64,000 nucleotides of DNA from Actinomyces sp. oral taxon 414 (GTDB lineage Bacteria > Actinomycetota > Actinomycetes > Actinomycetales > Actinomycetaceae). The translations under genes were made by a program, and so were the position numbers. The stretch lies in NCBI RefSeq assembly GCF_001278845.1, contig NZ_CP012590.1, forward strand, positions 2,046,001 to 2,110,000, read 5' to 3'. Positions within the stretch are counted from its first letter, which is position 1; every line of letters begins with the position of its first letter. Shown here piece after piece: positions 55,027-63,768 of this stretch. The notes beneath the pieces were generated by a model that searched no databases, had not been told where the DNA came from, and saw nothing but the letters and a program-made list of their open reading frames with translations.

Positions 55027-55874
55027 GACAGCTCCCGGCCGGTGACGGAGGCGAAGACCTCGGCCAGGTCGGCCTCGCGCGAATGCAGCGCGCGCACGTG
55101 CCGGGTGCGCAGCGCCTCGTGGAAGGGCGCGTCGTCGGCCAGACCGTCCAGGGGGTAGACGCCGCCGCCCCCGTCCCAGGTGAGGTGGACCTCCCGCCTG
55201 CCGTAGCGCTCGCACAGCTCGTCCGGGGCGCCGAACTCGACGAGACGCCCGTCGATAATGAAGCCGACCCGGTCGCAGGCGCGCCGGGCCAGGGTCATGT
55301 CGTGGGTGGTGACGACAATGGTGCGCCCCCGGGCGCGCTCGGCGGCGATGAGGTCCTCCATCCTGCGCGCCCCCACCGGGTCGAGGCCGGAGGTGGGCTC
55401 GTCGAGGAAGACCAGCTCGGGGTCGTGCAGGAGGGCGCGGGCCACGTTGAAGCGCACCCCCATGCCCTTGCTCATGTGCGCGGCGCGCAGGTCGGCGTCC
55501 TCGGCCAGGCCGACGGCGGCGAGCAGCTCCTCGGGGTCGCGCGCGGGGGCGGAGTACAGGCGGGCGGTGTAGTCGAGGTTCTCGCGCAGGGTGAGGCGCC
55601 CGAAGGAGACGGGCGTCTCGAAGGCGACCCCGATGCGCTCGTAGACCCCGCGTCCCCAGTCGGCGATCTCGTGGCCGAGCACTTGCGCCGAGCCCCGGTA
55701 TCCGGTGAGCAGGCCGGTCAGGACCCGCTGGAGGGTGGACTTGCCCGCGCCGCTGGGCCCCAGCAGGCCGATGATCTCGCCGGCGGCGACGCTCAGGGCG
55801 ACGTCGTCCAGGGCGGGGCGGGCCGAGCCGCGGTAGGTGAAGGAGAGCCCGCGGGCCGCGATCGCCTCAGGCAC
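55023..55874 (-). CDS. ABC-2-type transporter ATP-binding protein
   Basis: A 283-residue ATPase: Walker A GPSGAGKST, a degenerate signature (MSKGMGVRFNVARA), Walker B LVFLDEPTSGLDPVG and switch VTTHDMT. The replaced LSGGQ motif is normal for drug- and lantibiotic-type exporters. The C-terminal 60 residues are specific to the family. I chose the GTG at 55874 overlapping the tetR stop by 8 bases. Together with two permeases it likely exports a toxic or signalling compound. Confidence 0.88.
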   Translation of the reverse strand: MPEAIAARGLSFTYRGSARPALDDVALSVAAGEIIGLLGPSGAGKSTLQRVLTGLLTGYRGSAQVLGHEIADWGRGVYERIGVAFETPVSFGRLTLRENLDYTARLYSAPARDPEELLAAVGLAEDADLRAAHMSKGMGVRFNVARALLHDPELVFLDEPTSGLDPVGARRMEDLIAAERARGRTIVVTTHDMTLARRACDRVGFIIDGRLVEFGAPDELCERYGRREVHLTWDGGGGVYPLDGLADDAPFHEALRTRHVRALHSREADLAEVFASVTGRELS

Positions 55875-56535
55875 GGTTCTCGCCCCCGCGGGCCCGCGGC
55901 GTCTTGAGGGCGGCGGCCAGCAGGGCGACGACGTCGTCGGCCACCCGGGCGATCTCAGGTCGGTCGAAGGCGCTGCCGTCGGCGGCGGCGCGCTCGGGGT
56001 CCACATTGAAACGGGTCATGACGTAGTGGGGCACTCCCAGCAGCGTGCGCTCGATCATCCAGGCGGCGGTGTCGGCGTCGACGTCCCCGCGCAGCTCGCC
56101 GGACGCCTGCCCCGCGGCGATAGCGGCGACCGCCCACCGGTGGACGCCGTCGGAGACCGACCGATCGGACTCGAGCACCGGCGGGGCGTCGTCGGCCAGG
56201 GCGCGCGCGAGCACCGCCCAGCCCAGCGGGTCGCGCAGGTGGAAGTCGCGGCTGCCGCGCACGACGGCGGCGAGCACCTCCTCGAAGGGTGCCTCGGGCG
56301 CGGGATCCCCCACCGGGCCGACGCGCGCGCCCATGAGCTCGCGCACCAGGTGGGCGTAGGCGTCCTCCTTGTTCTCGAAGTACTGGTAGAAGCTGCCCTT
56401 GGACACGCCGGCGGCGGCGATGACGCGGTCGACCGAGGCCCGGGCGTAGGGGCGGGCGGCGAATTCGGCCTTGAGGGCCTCGACGACGTGGGCGCGCTTG
56501 TCCTCGGGGAGGTTGAAGAAGGTGGGGCGGGGCAT
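55867..56535 (-). CDS. TetR/AcrR-family transcriptional repressor
   Basis: A 222-residue repressor. The N-terminal helix-turn-helix is NLPEDKRAHVVEALKAEFAARPYARASVDRVIAAAGVSKGSFYQYFENKEDAYAHLV, the standard TetR form; the C-terminal ligand domain is family-specific. AGGAGGT precedes the ATG by 5 nt. Two TATGACT-AGTCATA palindromes lie directly upstream, so it most probably represses its own operon with the ABC exporter. The inducer is unknown. Confidence 0.92.
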   Translation of the reverse strand: MPRPTFFNLPEDKRAHVVEALKAEFAARPYARASVDRVIAAAGVSKGSFYQYFENKEDAYAHLVRELMGARVGPVGDPAPEAPFEEVLAAVVRGSRDFHLRDPLGWAVLARALADDAPPVLESDRSVSDGVHRWAVAAIAAGQASGELRGDVDADTAAWMIERTLLGVPHYVMTRFNVDPERAAADGSAFDRPEIARVADDVVALLAAALKTPRARGGENRA

Positions 56536-56545
56536 GGCGACCTCC

Positions 56546-56579
56546 TATGACTCGCCAGTCATATGACTGATCAGTCATA
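56546..56579. promoter_or_regulatory. tandem palindromic operator of the TetR operon
   Basis: Two overlapping 18-bp sites share TATGACT and AGTCATA arms: 56546-56563 (4-nt centre CGCC) and the perfect palindrome TATGACTGATCAGTCATA at 56562-56579. They start 10 bp upstream of the tetR ATG. Two adjacent sites allow binding of two repressor dimers. Confidence 0.75.
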
Positions 56580-56623
56580 GCGTAGGCGTCCGCGATCCCG
56601 GCGTCAACGATCATCCAACGCGC

Positions 56624-56660
56624 GAGCGGGCCGCCGGCCCCGAAGGGCGGCGGCCCGCTC
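56624..56660 (-). terminator. hairpin downstream of the trigger factor gene
   Basis: GAGCGGGCCGCC (56624-56635) and its reverse complement (56649-56660) form a 12-bp GC-rich stem with a 13-nt loop. It lies 25 bp after the tig stop on the minus strand and before the TetR operon. It is the obvious terminator, though it lacks a strong U-tract. Confidence 0.6.
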
Positions 56661-56684
56661 GCTCAAGCGGCTATTCGCTCGTTC

Positions 56685-58286
56685 TCACTCGGCGCTGTCG
56701 GCCGAGGCCGGGGAGGGCGCCGAGTCGGCGGAGGCCGGGGAGGCCGGAGAGGCCGGAGAGGCCGGGGAGGCCGGGGAGGCCGGAGAGGCCGGGGAGTCCG
56801 CGCTGTCGGCCGAGGCCGGGGAGTCGGCGCTGTCGGCGGAGGGTGCCGAGGACGCCGAGTCGACAGGGGAGGCCAGGGAGAAGGCCGAGGCGACGAAGTC
56901 GACGTCGTCCGCGGGCCCCTCATCGGCGTCGTCGCCGGAGGCGGGCGCGCCCTCATCCTCCTCGGCGGCGGCCTCGACCTCGGAGACCAGGGCCTCGGCG
57001 TCGAGCTCGTCGGAGCCGATGAACTGCGTCAGGTCCACGACCTCGCCGTTGAAGTCCTTGACCGTCACCTGGCGCAGGGCCAGGGCGAGGGACTTGTTGC
57101 GGGCGATCTCAGAGGCGAAGGCCGGGATCTGGCCGGCGCGCTGGGCGCCCTGGATGAACTGGGCGGGTTCCATGCCGTAGTCCTGCGCCGTCTGGATGAG
57201 GAAGTTGAAGAGCTCCTCCTGACCGACGCCCACCTCGAGGGCCTCGGCCAGGGTGTCGAGGATGATCTGGTCGCGCACGCCGTTGGTGATGTCCTCGCGG
57301 ATCTCCTCGGCGTGGGCGGCGTCGTCGGCCTTGCCCTCGGCCTCCAGGTGCTGCTTGATCTCGTTGTCCACCACGTCGGCGGGCACGTCGAAGGAGACCC
57401 GCTCGCGCAGGTGCTCCAGCAGGGCGTCGCGGGCGGCGACGGCCTGGTCCTCGGTCCTGCGCTCGACCACCTGCTGACGCAGGTCCTCGCGCATCTCCTC
57501 CACCGTGTCGAACTCGGAGGCGATCGAGGCGAAGTCGTCGTCGACCTCGGGCAACTCGCGCTGCTTGACGGCCTCGACGTCGACGGTGACCGCGGCCTCC
57601 TCGCCCTCGTGCTCGCCGCCCGCCAGGGTGGTGGTGAAGACGGCGGAGTCCCCGGCCTTGAGCCCCTCCAGGGCGGCGTCCAGCCCCTGGAGCATATTGC
57701 CCTTGCCGATCTCGTAGGAGACGCCGGAGGCGCTGTCCACCTCCTCGCCGTCGATGACGGCCTTGAGGCCAATGGTGACGAAGTCGCCGGCGCGGGCCTC
57801 GCGGTCGACGGACTTGAGCGAGCCGAAGCGGGCGCGCAGATTCTGCAGCTCGGCGTCGACGTCCTCGTCGGAGACCTCGACGGCGTCGATGGCGATCTCG
57901 GCGCCGGACAGATCGGGCAGGTCGATCTCGGGGCGGACCGTGACCTCGGCGGTGAACACGAGCCGGCCGCCCTGGGCGCCGGTGACGTTGGGCAGCTCGG
58001 TGATCTCGACCTCGGGCTGGATCATCGGCGCGCGCCCGGACTCCTCGATGGCCTCGCGGTAGAGGTCGGAGAGCTTCTTGTTGACGGCCTCCTGGATGAC
58101 GGTGGCGCGGCCCACGCGCCGGTCGATGATCTGGTCGGGGACATGCCCGCGGCGGAAGCCGGGGACCTGGATCTGGGAGCCGATCTCCCTGTAGGCGGCG
58201 TCCAGGCTGGGCTTGAGCTCCTCGTAGGGGACCTCGACGGTCAGCTTGATGCGCGCGGGGTCAAGGTTCTCGACAGTGCTCTTCAC
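56685..58286 (-). CDS. tig: trigger factor, ribosome-associated chaperone and prolyl isomerase
   Basis: A 533-residue chaperone. The ribosome-binding N-terminus contains VPGFRRGHVPDQIIDRRVGR; the FKBP-like isomerase domain (RAGDFVTIGLKAVIDGEEVDSASG) lies near residues 160-245; the helical C-domain follows. After about residue 440 come an acidic stretch and a 65-residue tail of Ser/Ala/Pro/Asp repeats (ADSADSPAS, then runs of ASP), so it is about 70 residues longer than usual. The GTG start at 58286 has GGAG 9 nt upstream. Single-gene transcript. Confidence 0.94.
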   Translation of the reverse strand: MKSTVENLDPARIKLTVEVPYEELKPSLDAAYREIGSQIQVPGFRRGHVPDQIIDRRVGRATVIQEAVNKKLSDLYREAIEESGRAPMIQPEVEITELPNVTGAQGGRLVFTAEVTVRPEIDLPDLSGAEIAIDAVEVSDEDVDAELQNLRARFGSLKSVDREARAGDFVTIGLKAVIDGEEVDSASGVSYEIGKGNMLQGLDAALEGLKAGDSAVFTTTLAGGEHEGEEAAVTVDVEAVKQRELPEVDDDFASIASEFDTVEEMREDLRQQVVERRTEDQAVAARDALLEHLRERVSFDVPADVVDNEIKQHLEAEGKADDAAHAEEIREDITNGVRDQIILDTLAEALEVGVGQEELFNFLIQTAQDYGMEPAQFIQGAQRAGQIPAFASEIARNKSLALALRQVTVKDFNGEVVDLTQFIGSDELDAEALVSEVEAAAEEDEGAPASGDDADEGPADDVDFVASAFSLASPVDSASSAPSADSADSPASADSADSPASPASPASPASPASPASPASADSAPSPASADSAE

Positions 58287-58550
58287 GGGGGTCTACTCCG
58301 ATGCGTGGATGCTGGTGAGGCGCACGGGGCGCGACGGCGCCCCGACGGACGCCGATCGGTGGCGTCGATCCGTGCCATCCTAGGGCACGGTCCCTTTGAC
58401 TTGGAAAATGAGCCTCGGCACAGGCGAGTCCCCGGTCGCGCCGGGGCCCGGTCCGGTCCGCGGTCCGGACCGCGCTCGGGCAGCGGCCGCGCGGAAACGC
58501 CCCGCCCCAGCGGCGGGCCGGACCGCCGGCGGACGCGTAGGGTGCGGGGC

Positions 58551-59954
58551 GTGAGCACCGGCGGCCCGTCCGACGACGCGCGGGGGCGCGCGGACCCGGA
58601 CGCGGCCCCGCGCCCCGTGCGGCGGCGCCTGCTGAGCTGGCACAGTCTGGACCTGGTCTTCTTCGGCATCGCGCTGGTGTACGTGACCCTGCTCGCGCTC
58701 GCGCTGGCCCGCCAGGGCTGGCGGCCGGCCCCGCAGCTGGCCTACCTCCTGGGGTTCTGGCTGCTGACGTCCTACCTGGCCCTGCCCCGGGTGCACCGCA
58801 TCCTCACGGCGATCTACGTGCCCGACTACTTCATCGGGCGCGCCCGCACCACCAACGGCATGCTCGGGGACCCGATCAACCTGGCCGTGCGCGGAACCGG
58901 AGAGGACCTGCACCGGGTCATGCAGGCGGCGGGCTGGACGCTCGCCGACCCCCTGAGCCTGGGCAGCTCGATGCGCATCGTGGGCGCGGCGCTGACCAGG
59001 CGCTCCTACCGGGCCGCGCCGGTGAGCACCCTCATGCTCTTCGGCCGTCCCCAGGCCTTCGCCTACGAGCAGGAGGTCGCGGGGAGCCCCTCCCGGCGCC
59101 ACCACATCCGGTTCTGGCCGACCCCCGGGGGCTGGCTGCTGCCCGGCGGCGCGCGCGTCGACTGGCTCGCGGCCGGCACCTACGACCGCGCCGTCGGCCT
59201 GTCGCTGTTCACCGGACAGGTCACCCACAAGATCGACGCCGACACCGACGCCGAGCGCGATCACGTCCTGGCGACGGTCCGCGACGCGGTCCCCGCGGTC
59301 AGCGCGACGGTGCTGGAGCGCTTCTCCACCGGGTACCACTCGCGCAACGGCGGCGGGGACGCGGTGAGAACCGACGGGAACCTGCCGATCCTCGAGCTCG
59401 ACGGCGCCGATCTGAGCGCCGCGCCCGCCCCGGTCCTGCCCGACGGCGACGCCGGGGCGCCGGCCCCCGGCGACGACATCGTGACGGCGACGTCGAAGGC
59501 GGCGCGGCGGGCGGCCTCCCGCCCCACGGGGCTGGTGTGCGCCATGCTGGCCATCGTGTGCGGCATCGTCCTGGACGCGCTGTCCTACCTGCCGCGCGTC
59601 TTCCGACTCGTGGACCTGATGGTCGCGGACCTGGGCGATCCGCTCCCCGCCGGGCGGCTCGACGCGCTCGTCTGGGGCGCCCTGGCGGTGACCTACCTGG
59701 GTCTGGGGGCCCTCATCGTGCTCACCTTCCGCGGTCACGACCGGGCCCGCTTCGCACTGCTCGGACTGCTGTGCCTCCAGCTGACGGGGCAGCTGTGGCA
59801 GTGGGTCGCGCTGCCGCCGGGCAGCCTGTCCCTGCCGGAGCTGGCGACGACGTCGATGTACGTGCTGGGCATCTACGGCCTGAGCGGCCTCGCCGTCGCG
59901 CAGTGGTGCCAGGAGCGCCGCAGACGGCGCCGCGCCCGACGCCCCGGGCGGTGA
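58551..59954 (+). CDS. LssY_C-domain membrane protein
   Basis: A 467-residue membrane protein. It has two N-terminal helices (LDLVFFGIALVYVTLLALALA, LAYLLGFWLLTSYLAL), then an LssY_C-type domain with PDYFIGRARTTNGMLGDPINLAVRGTGEDLHRVMQAAGWTLADP, and a C-terminal group of helices (LVCAMLAIVCGIVLDAL, LGALIVLTFRG, LLGLLCLQLTGQLWQW). LssY_C proteins are often linked to membrane phospholipid handling, but the exact role is unknown. The GTG start gives the first charged N-terminus. The C-terminus is a run of Arg residues. Confidence 0.8.
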   Translation: MSTGGPSDDARGRADPDAAPRPVRRRLLSWHSLDLVFFGIALVYVTLLALALARQGWRPAPQLAYLLGFWLLTSYLALPRVHRILTAIYVPDYFIGRARTTNGMLGDPINLAVRGTGEDLHRVMQAAGWTLADPLSLGSSMRIVGAALTRRSYRAAPVSTLMLFGRPQAFAYEQEVAGSPSRRHHIRFWPTPGGWLLPGGARVDWLAAGTYDRAVGLSLFTGQVTHKIDADTDAERDHVLATVRDAVPAVSATVLERFSTGYHSRNGGGDAVRTDGNLPILELDGADLSAAPAPVLPDGDAGAPAPGDDIVTATSKAARRAASRPTGLVCAMLAIVCGIVLDALSYLPRVFRLVDLMVADLGDPLPAGRLDALVWGALAVTYLGLGALIVLTFRGHDRARFALLGLLCLQLTGQLWQWVALPPGSLSLPELATTSMYVLGIYGLSGLAVAQWCQERRRRRRARRPGR

Positions 59955-60125
59955 GGGCGGGGCCCTCCGACGGCGGAGCGCCCTTCTCGGGACGCCCTTC
60001 GTTCACAGTCTTTCGCGTAAAGCCGGACGGCGCGCCGCAGTCCGGGTACCATCGCAGTGACGCGCTGCACACACTCCGGCGCGGGACCCGCTTCCGCGCC
60101 GCCGGACCAGATCCACGGAGAACCC

Positions 60126-61472
60126 ATGACGGCCCCAGCCACCACAGACAAAGAACCCACCGCCCCGCCCTCCGAGTCCGAGACCAGGATCCTCTTCCCG
60201 GGAACCGTCATGCTCCTCATCGCGGTCATCGGGTGCTTCACCGCCTGGGGCATCGCCGCGGACCTGACGACCCCCATGGTCTCGGGCTTCAAACGCATCT
60301 TCGACATGTCCTCGGTCCAGGCCTCCCTGGTCCAGATGGCGTACTACGGCGCCTACTTCCTCCTGGCCATTCCCGCCGCCTTCATCAACTCCAGGTGGGG
60401 CTACAAGGCGGGTATGGTCTCCGGTCTCGCCCTGGCCTCACTGGGCGCCTTCGGGTTCTGGCCGGCCTCCCGGGTGATGACCTACGGGGCCTTCCTCGCC
60501 GCCCTGTTCGCCATCGCCGCCGGATGCTCCCTCCTGGAGACCTCCGCCAGCCCCTACGTCATCTCCCTCGGTCCGGAGAAGACGGCCACGCGGCGCCTCA
60601 ACCTCGCCCAGGCCTTCAACCCGCTGGGGACCAATATCGGCGTCCTCGTCGCCTCGACCCTCATCCTGCCCAAGCTCGACACCCCGGTGAACCTCGCCGA
60701 CGTCAGCGCCGAAACCGAGCGCGCGATCCGCGCCGAGCAGCTGCGCGCCGTCACCGGCCCCTACATCGGGCTCGGGATCCTGCTGGCCGTCATCCTGGTC
60801 ATTATCTTCGTCCAGAAGGCGCCGCCCTCGGCCGCCCCGGACGAGGAGTCCACGGCCGGGCCCGCCAACCCGGCGGCCGTCCTGTGGCGCTCGAAGCGGT
60901 ACCGGTACGGCGTCCTGGCCCAGTTCTTCAACGTGGCCGCCCAGGTGTGCTGCTGGACGTACATCATCCAGTACACGCAGCAGGCGATCGACGGCTCCCT
61001 CCAGCTGGGCTCGCAGATGCTGCAGATCAGCCTCGTCGTCTTCCTCATCGCCCGCTTCGTCATGACCGCCGTCATCGCGCGCATCCGGGCGACCAAGGTC
61101 ATGGCGCTCCTGGGCACCCTCGCCGTGTGCCTGTGCCTCTACGCCGCGCTCCGCCCGGACATGACCGGGGTGATCGCCGTCATCTCCATCTCCCTGTGCC
61201 TGTCCCTCATGTTCCCCACGATCTACGGCGTCGCCCTCGCCGGGCTCGGCGAGGCGACGAAGTTCGGCGCCGCGGGCCTGGTCATGGCGATCGTCGGCGG
61301 GGCGATCATGCCGATGGTCCAGGGCCGGGTCATGGACATGACGAGCGCGGCGACCTCCTTCGTCGTCCCGGCGTTCTGCTTCGCCATGGTCACGCTCTAC
61401 GCGATCTACGACCTGCGCACACCCACTCCGCGAGTAATCGCTACGACCTCAGACAAGAGGAAGGCCCAGTAA
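60126..61472 (+). CDS. fucP: MFS sugar transporter, L-fucose/H+ symporter type
   Basis: A 448-residue transporter with about 12 helices. The N-terminus (FTAWGIAADLTTPMVSGFKRIFDMSSVQASLVQMAYYGAYFLLAIPAAFINSRWGYKAG) and LETSASPYVISLGPEKTATRRLNLAQAFNPLGTNIG match FucP closely, including the Asp and Glu that couple protons in that family. The ATG follows GGAG. It is the first of two genes; no fucose catabolic gene lies nearby, so the actual sugar is uncertain. Confidence 0.9.
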   Translation: MTAPATTDKEPTAPPSESETRILFPGTVMLLIAVIGCFTAWGIAADLTTPMVSGFKRIFDMSSVQASLVQMAYYGAYFLLAIPAAFINSRWGYKAGMVSGLALASLGAFGFWPASRVMTYGAFLAALFAIAAGCSLLETSASPYVISLGPEKTATRRLNLAQAFNPLGTNIGVLVASTLILPKLDTPVNLADVSAETERAIRAEQLRAVTGPYIGLGILLAVILVIIFVQKAPPSAAPDEESTAGPANPAAVLWRSKRYRYGVLAQFFNVAAQVCCWTYIIQYTQQAIDGSLQLGSQMLQISLVVFLIARFVMTAVIARIRATKVMALLGTLAVCLCLYAALRPDMTGVIAVISISLCLSLMFPTIYGVALAGLGEATKFGAAGLVMAIVGGAIMPMVQGRVMDMTSAATSFVVPAFCFAMVTLYAIYDLRTPTPRVIATTSDKRKAQ

Positions 61473-62887
61473 TGACCACCCTGAGACAACGCGTCGTCGC
61501 CCTTCTCACCGCCGCGACGACCGCCCTCGCCATCACCGCCTGCTCGGGTGGATCGACCCCCACCGCGAACGGCTCCATCGACGTCCTCTCATGGTGGACG
61601 TCCACCTCCGAGTCCTCCGCCCTCAACGTCCTCGTCGACCGCTACGAGAAGCAGAACCCCGGCGCCTCCGTCGACGAGATCGCCGTCGTCGGCGGCGGGG
61701 GCTCCCAGGCCCACGTCGTCCTGGCCACGCGCATTGCGCACGGGGACCCGCCCGACGTCTGGCAGAGCCTCGTCGGCGGGAACATCACCGCCTGGCACAA
61801 CGCCGGCGCCGTCGGCGACGTCTCCTCGCTCTTCACCGACGAGGTCAAGGCGCAGCTGCCCGAGAACGTCCTGTCCTCGGTCTCGGTCGACGGCAAGCAG
61901 TACGCGGCCCCGCTGTCCGCGCACCGCGCGAACGTCCTGATGTACAACCGCGATGTCCTCAAGGGCGCTGGGATCGCCGAGCCGGGCGAGGGCTACACCC
62001 TCGACCAGTTCCTCGCCGACCTCGAAGCCCTGAAGGCGAAGGGGACGACGGCGCTGTGCATCGGCGGGGCCGATTCCATCAGCACCGCGGGGCTCTTCGA
62101 GGCGGTCCTGCTGGCCACCGTCGGCAAGGAGGGCTGGGAGAAGATCGAGGCCGACCGCTTCGACTGGAGCGGTCAGGAGGTGCAGAACGCCCTCAGCACC
62201 TTCGGGCGCCTCATGGACTACACGGACGCGACCGGCCTGACCAGCACGTGGTCCGAGGCCTCCGGTCGTCTGGCGGCGGGCGAGTGTGGCTTCTACCAGA
62301 TGAACGACAGCGCCTTCGCCGAGTCCACCGTCCTCAACGACTCGGGGGCCACCGCCAGTGCCGCGCCCAGCGCCGCCACGAACGTTGACCCCAGCACCGC
62401 GCCCAGCGCCGACCCCAGCGTCGCGCCCAGCGCCGCCACGAGTGCCGCGCCCAGCGCCGTCGCCCCGGACTCCGGCTCCTCGCCGGTGGCCGCGACCGTC
62501 TTCCCGGGGACCGAGGGGACGTTCCTCATGGTCGTCGACTCGTTCGTCGTCTCCTCCTCGACGGGCAACCGCGACAACGCGAACGCCTTCCTCACCACCG
62601 CCCTGGACCCCCAGGTCGAGACCGACTTCTGCAAGGTCAAGGGATGCGTCCCGGTGCGCAACGACGCCGACGTCTCCTCCCTCACCCCCTACCAGCAGCA
62701 GACGGCCGACGCTCTGCGGAGCCAGACGGTCCTCAACTCGATCTCCTACGGAGAGGTGATCTCCCCGGCGATGCAGGACGGCTTCTTCCAGGCCGTGAAG
62801 AACTACATCGCCACCCGCGACGCCGCGTCCTTCAACCGCATCCTCACCGAGCGCCTCAACGAGGGCGCGGGCGGCCCCAACCACTGA
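61472..62887 (+). CDS. extracellular sugar-binding lipoprotein (family 1) with internal Ala/Pro/Ser insert
   Basis: A 471-residue lipoprotein: signal and lipobox (VALLTAATTALAITAC), then IDVLSWWTSTSESSALNVLVDRYEKQNPG and PDVWQSLVGGN, as in sugar-binding proteins of ABC importers. Residues about 290-335 are a repetitive insert (SAAPSAAT, DPSTAPSAD, DPSVAPSAA) placed inside the second lobe. The gene overlaps fucP by one base (TAATG) but no ABC permease or ATPase follows, so it is an orphan binding protein; it may serve an ABC system elsewhere. Confidence 0.88.
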   Translation: MTTLRQRVVALLTAATTALAITACSGGSTPTANGSIDVLSWWTSTSESSALNVLVDRYEKQNPGASVDEIAVVGGGGSQAHVVLATRIAHGDPPDVWQSLVGGNITAWHNAGAVGDVSSLFTDEVKAQLPENVLSSVSVDGKQYAAPLSAHRANVLMYNRDVLKGAGIAEPGEGYTLDQFLADLEALKAKGTTALCIGGADSISTAGLFEAVLLATVGKEGWEKIEADRFDWSGQEVQNALSTFGRLMDYTDATGLTSTWSEASGRLAAGECGFYQMNDSAFAESTVLNDSGATASAAPSAATNVDPSTAPSADPSVAPSAATSAAPSAVAPDSGSSPVAATVFPGTEGTFLMVVDSFVVSSSTGNRDNANAFLTTALDPQVETDFCKVKGCVPVRNDADVSSLTPYQQQTADALRSQTVLNSISYGEVISPAMQDGFFQAVKNYIATRDAASFNRILTERLNEGAGGPNH

Positions 62888-62940
62888 TCGAGCCGTCCAC
62901 CCGCCCGACGGCGCCCGCGCCGGAACGGTGCGGACGGGAA

Positions 62941-62979
62941 CGGGCGGGGGCCGCCGACATGGTCGGCGGCCCCCGCCCG
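62941..62979 (+). terminator. strong terminator hairpin after the fucP operon
   Basis: A perfect 18-bp GC-rich stem (62941-62958 with 62962-62979) with a 3-nt loop lies 54 bp after the lipoprotein stop. It is followed by a T-containing tail (GGCCTTGGTCTTGGTC). It should end transcription of the two-gene operon and may also serve the convergent monooxygenase gene. Confidence 0.8.
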
Positions 62980-63101
62980 TGGCCTTGGTCTTGGTCTTGG
63001 TCATCATCCCCGGACCCGGGACGCCCGGCCCTCGTCCCGGGTCCGGGGCGCGCGCTCCCTGAGGACCCCGTCCTTGAGAACGCGCGCCGCGGCGGACTCC
63101 G

Positions 63102-63392
63102 TCAGGCGATCTTGTCGAGGAAGGTGAGGATGGAGTGGGGCTCCTCGATAATCTCCTCCAGACGGGCGTTGAAGGGCCCGCCGTAGGGCATGCCCAGGTG
63201 GGTCTGGAAGGCGTCCTCGTCGACGTAGGCCTCCATGACGAAGAACTTCGCGGGGTCGTCGCTGTGACGGTAGACGTCGAAGACGCGGTTGCCGGGCTCG
63301 CTGCGGACCTTGTCGGCGAAGCCGCAGATCATCTTGGCGACCTCGTCCTCGAAGCCGGGCTTGGCGGTGAACTGCGAGTGCAGGATCTTCAT
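63102..63392 (-). CDS. antibiotic biosynthesis monooxygenase (ABM) domain protein
   Basis: A 96-residue ferredoxin-like-fold protein with KILHSQFTAKPGFEDEVAKMICGFADKVRSEPGNRVFDVYRHSDDPAKFFVMEAYVDEDAFQTHL, the ABM/YgiN-type pattern. Such proteins are quinol monooxygenases or haem-degrading enzymes, and often dimers. GAAGGAGG precedes the ATG by 5 nt. It is monocistronic and convergent with the fucP operon. A haem-degrading (IsdG-like) function is possible but the key residues were not verified. Confidence 0.82.
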   Translation of the reverse strand: MKILHSQFTAKPGFEDEVAKMICGFADKVRSEPGNRVFDVYRHSDDPAKFFVMEAYVDEDAFQTHLGMPYGGPFNARLEEIIEEPHSILTFLDKIA

Positions 63393-63431
63393 GGTTCCTC
63401 CTTCTGGCGTCACGTGCGACGCCGCCCCCAT

Positions 63432-63768
63432 CTTATGGCGCGCATCACTCGCAGGTGCGGAGAACGGCGGCTGTTTACGGGGCCGCCGGGCGGACCGGGG
63501 AGCGGTCTTCCGTCCCGGGGCCGACGCCGGCGGAACGGCATGGGCCGGACGGTTGGTTCCGGACTGGTACCGGCGGGAGGCGCGGGCCGCACCCCAGCCG
63601 TCAACATGGGTTGACGGCAGTCGGCAACGTCAACGGAGGTTCGTTGAAGCGGGAAAGGTACGTTCACGATTCAGTCGAGACCGTCGACGAGGTCGGTCAG
63701 TTCCTCCCCTTCGCCGAGATCAGTCCAGGCCGTATGAGAGCAGGGTCCGATGGCTTGCGGGCCGGGGT
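63432..63768. other. gene-free stretch before the decayed epimerase
   Basis: No gene is supported here. Short inverted and direct repeats of GTCAAC and GTTGAC types occur at 63600-63635 (for example GGGTTGACGGCAG and CGTCAACGGAGG). They could be part of a former promoter or operator of the broken gene that follows. Confidence 0.35.

Noticed and set aside
60010..60040. CTTTCGCGTAAAG as a LacI-type operator before fucP
   Set aside because: It is only partly symmetric and no LacI-family gene is nearby.
62340..62480. A short repeat array in the binding-protein gene resembling a CRISPR or minisatellite
   Set aside because: The units are irregular, in frame and coding for an Ala/Pro/Ser linker; there are no spacers of equal length.
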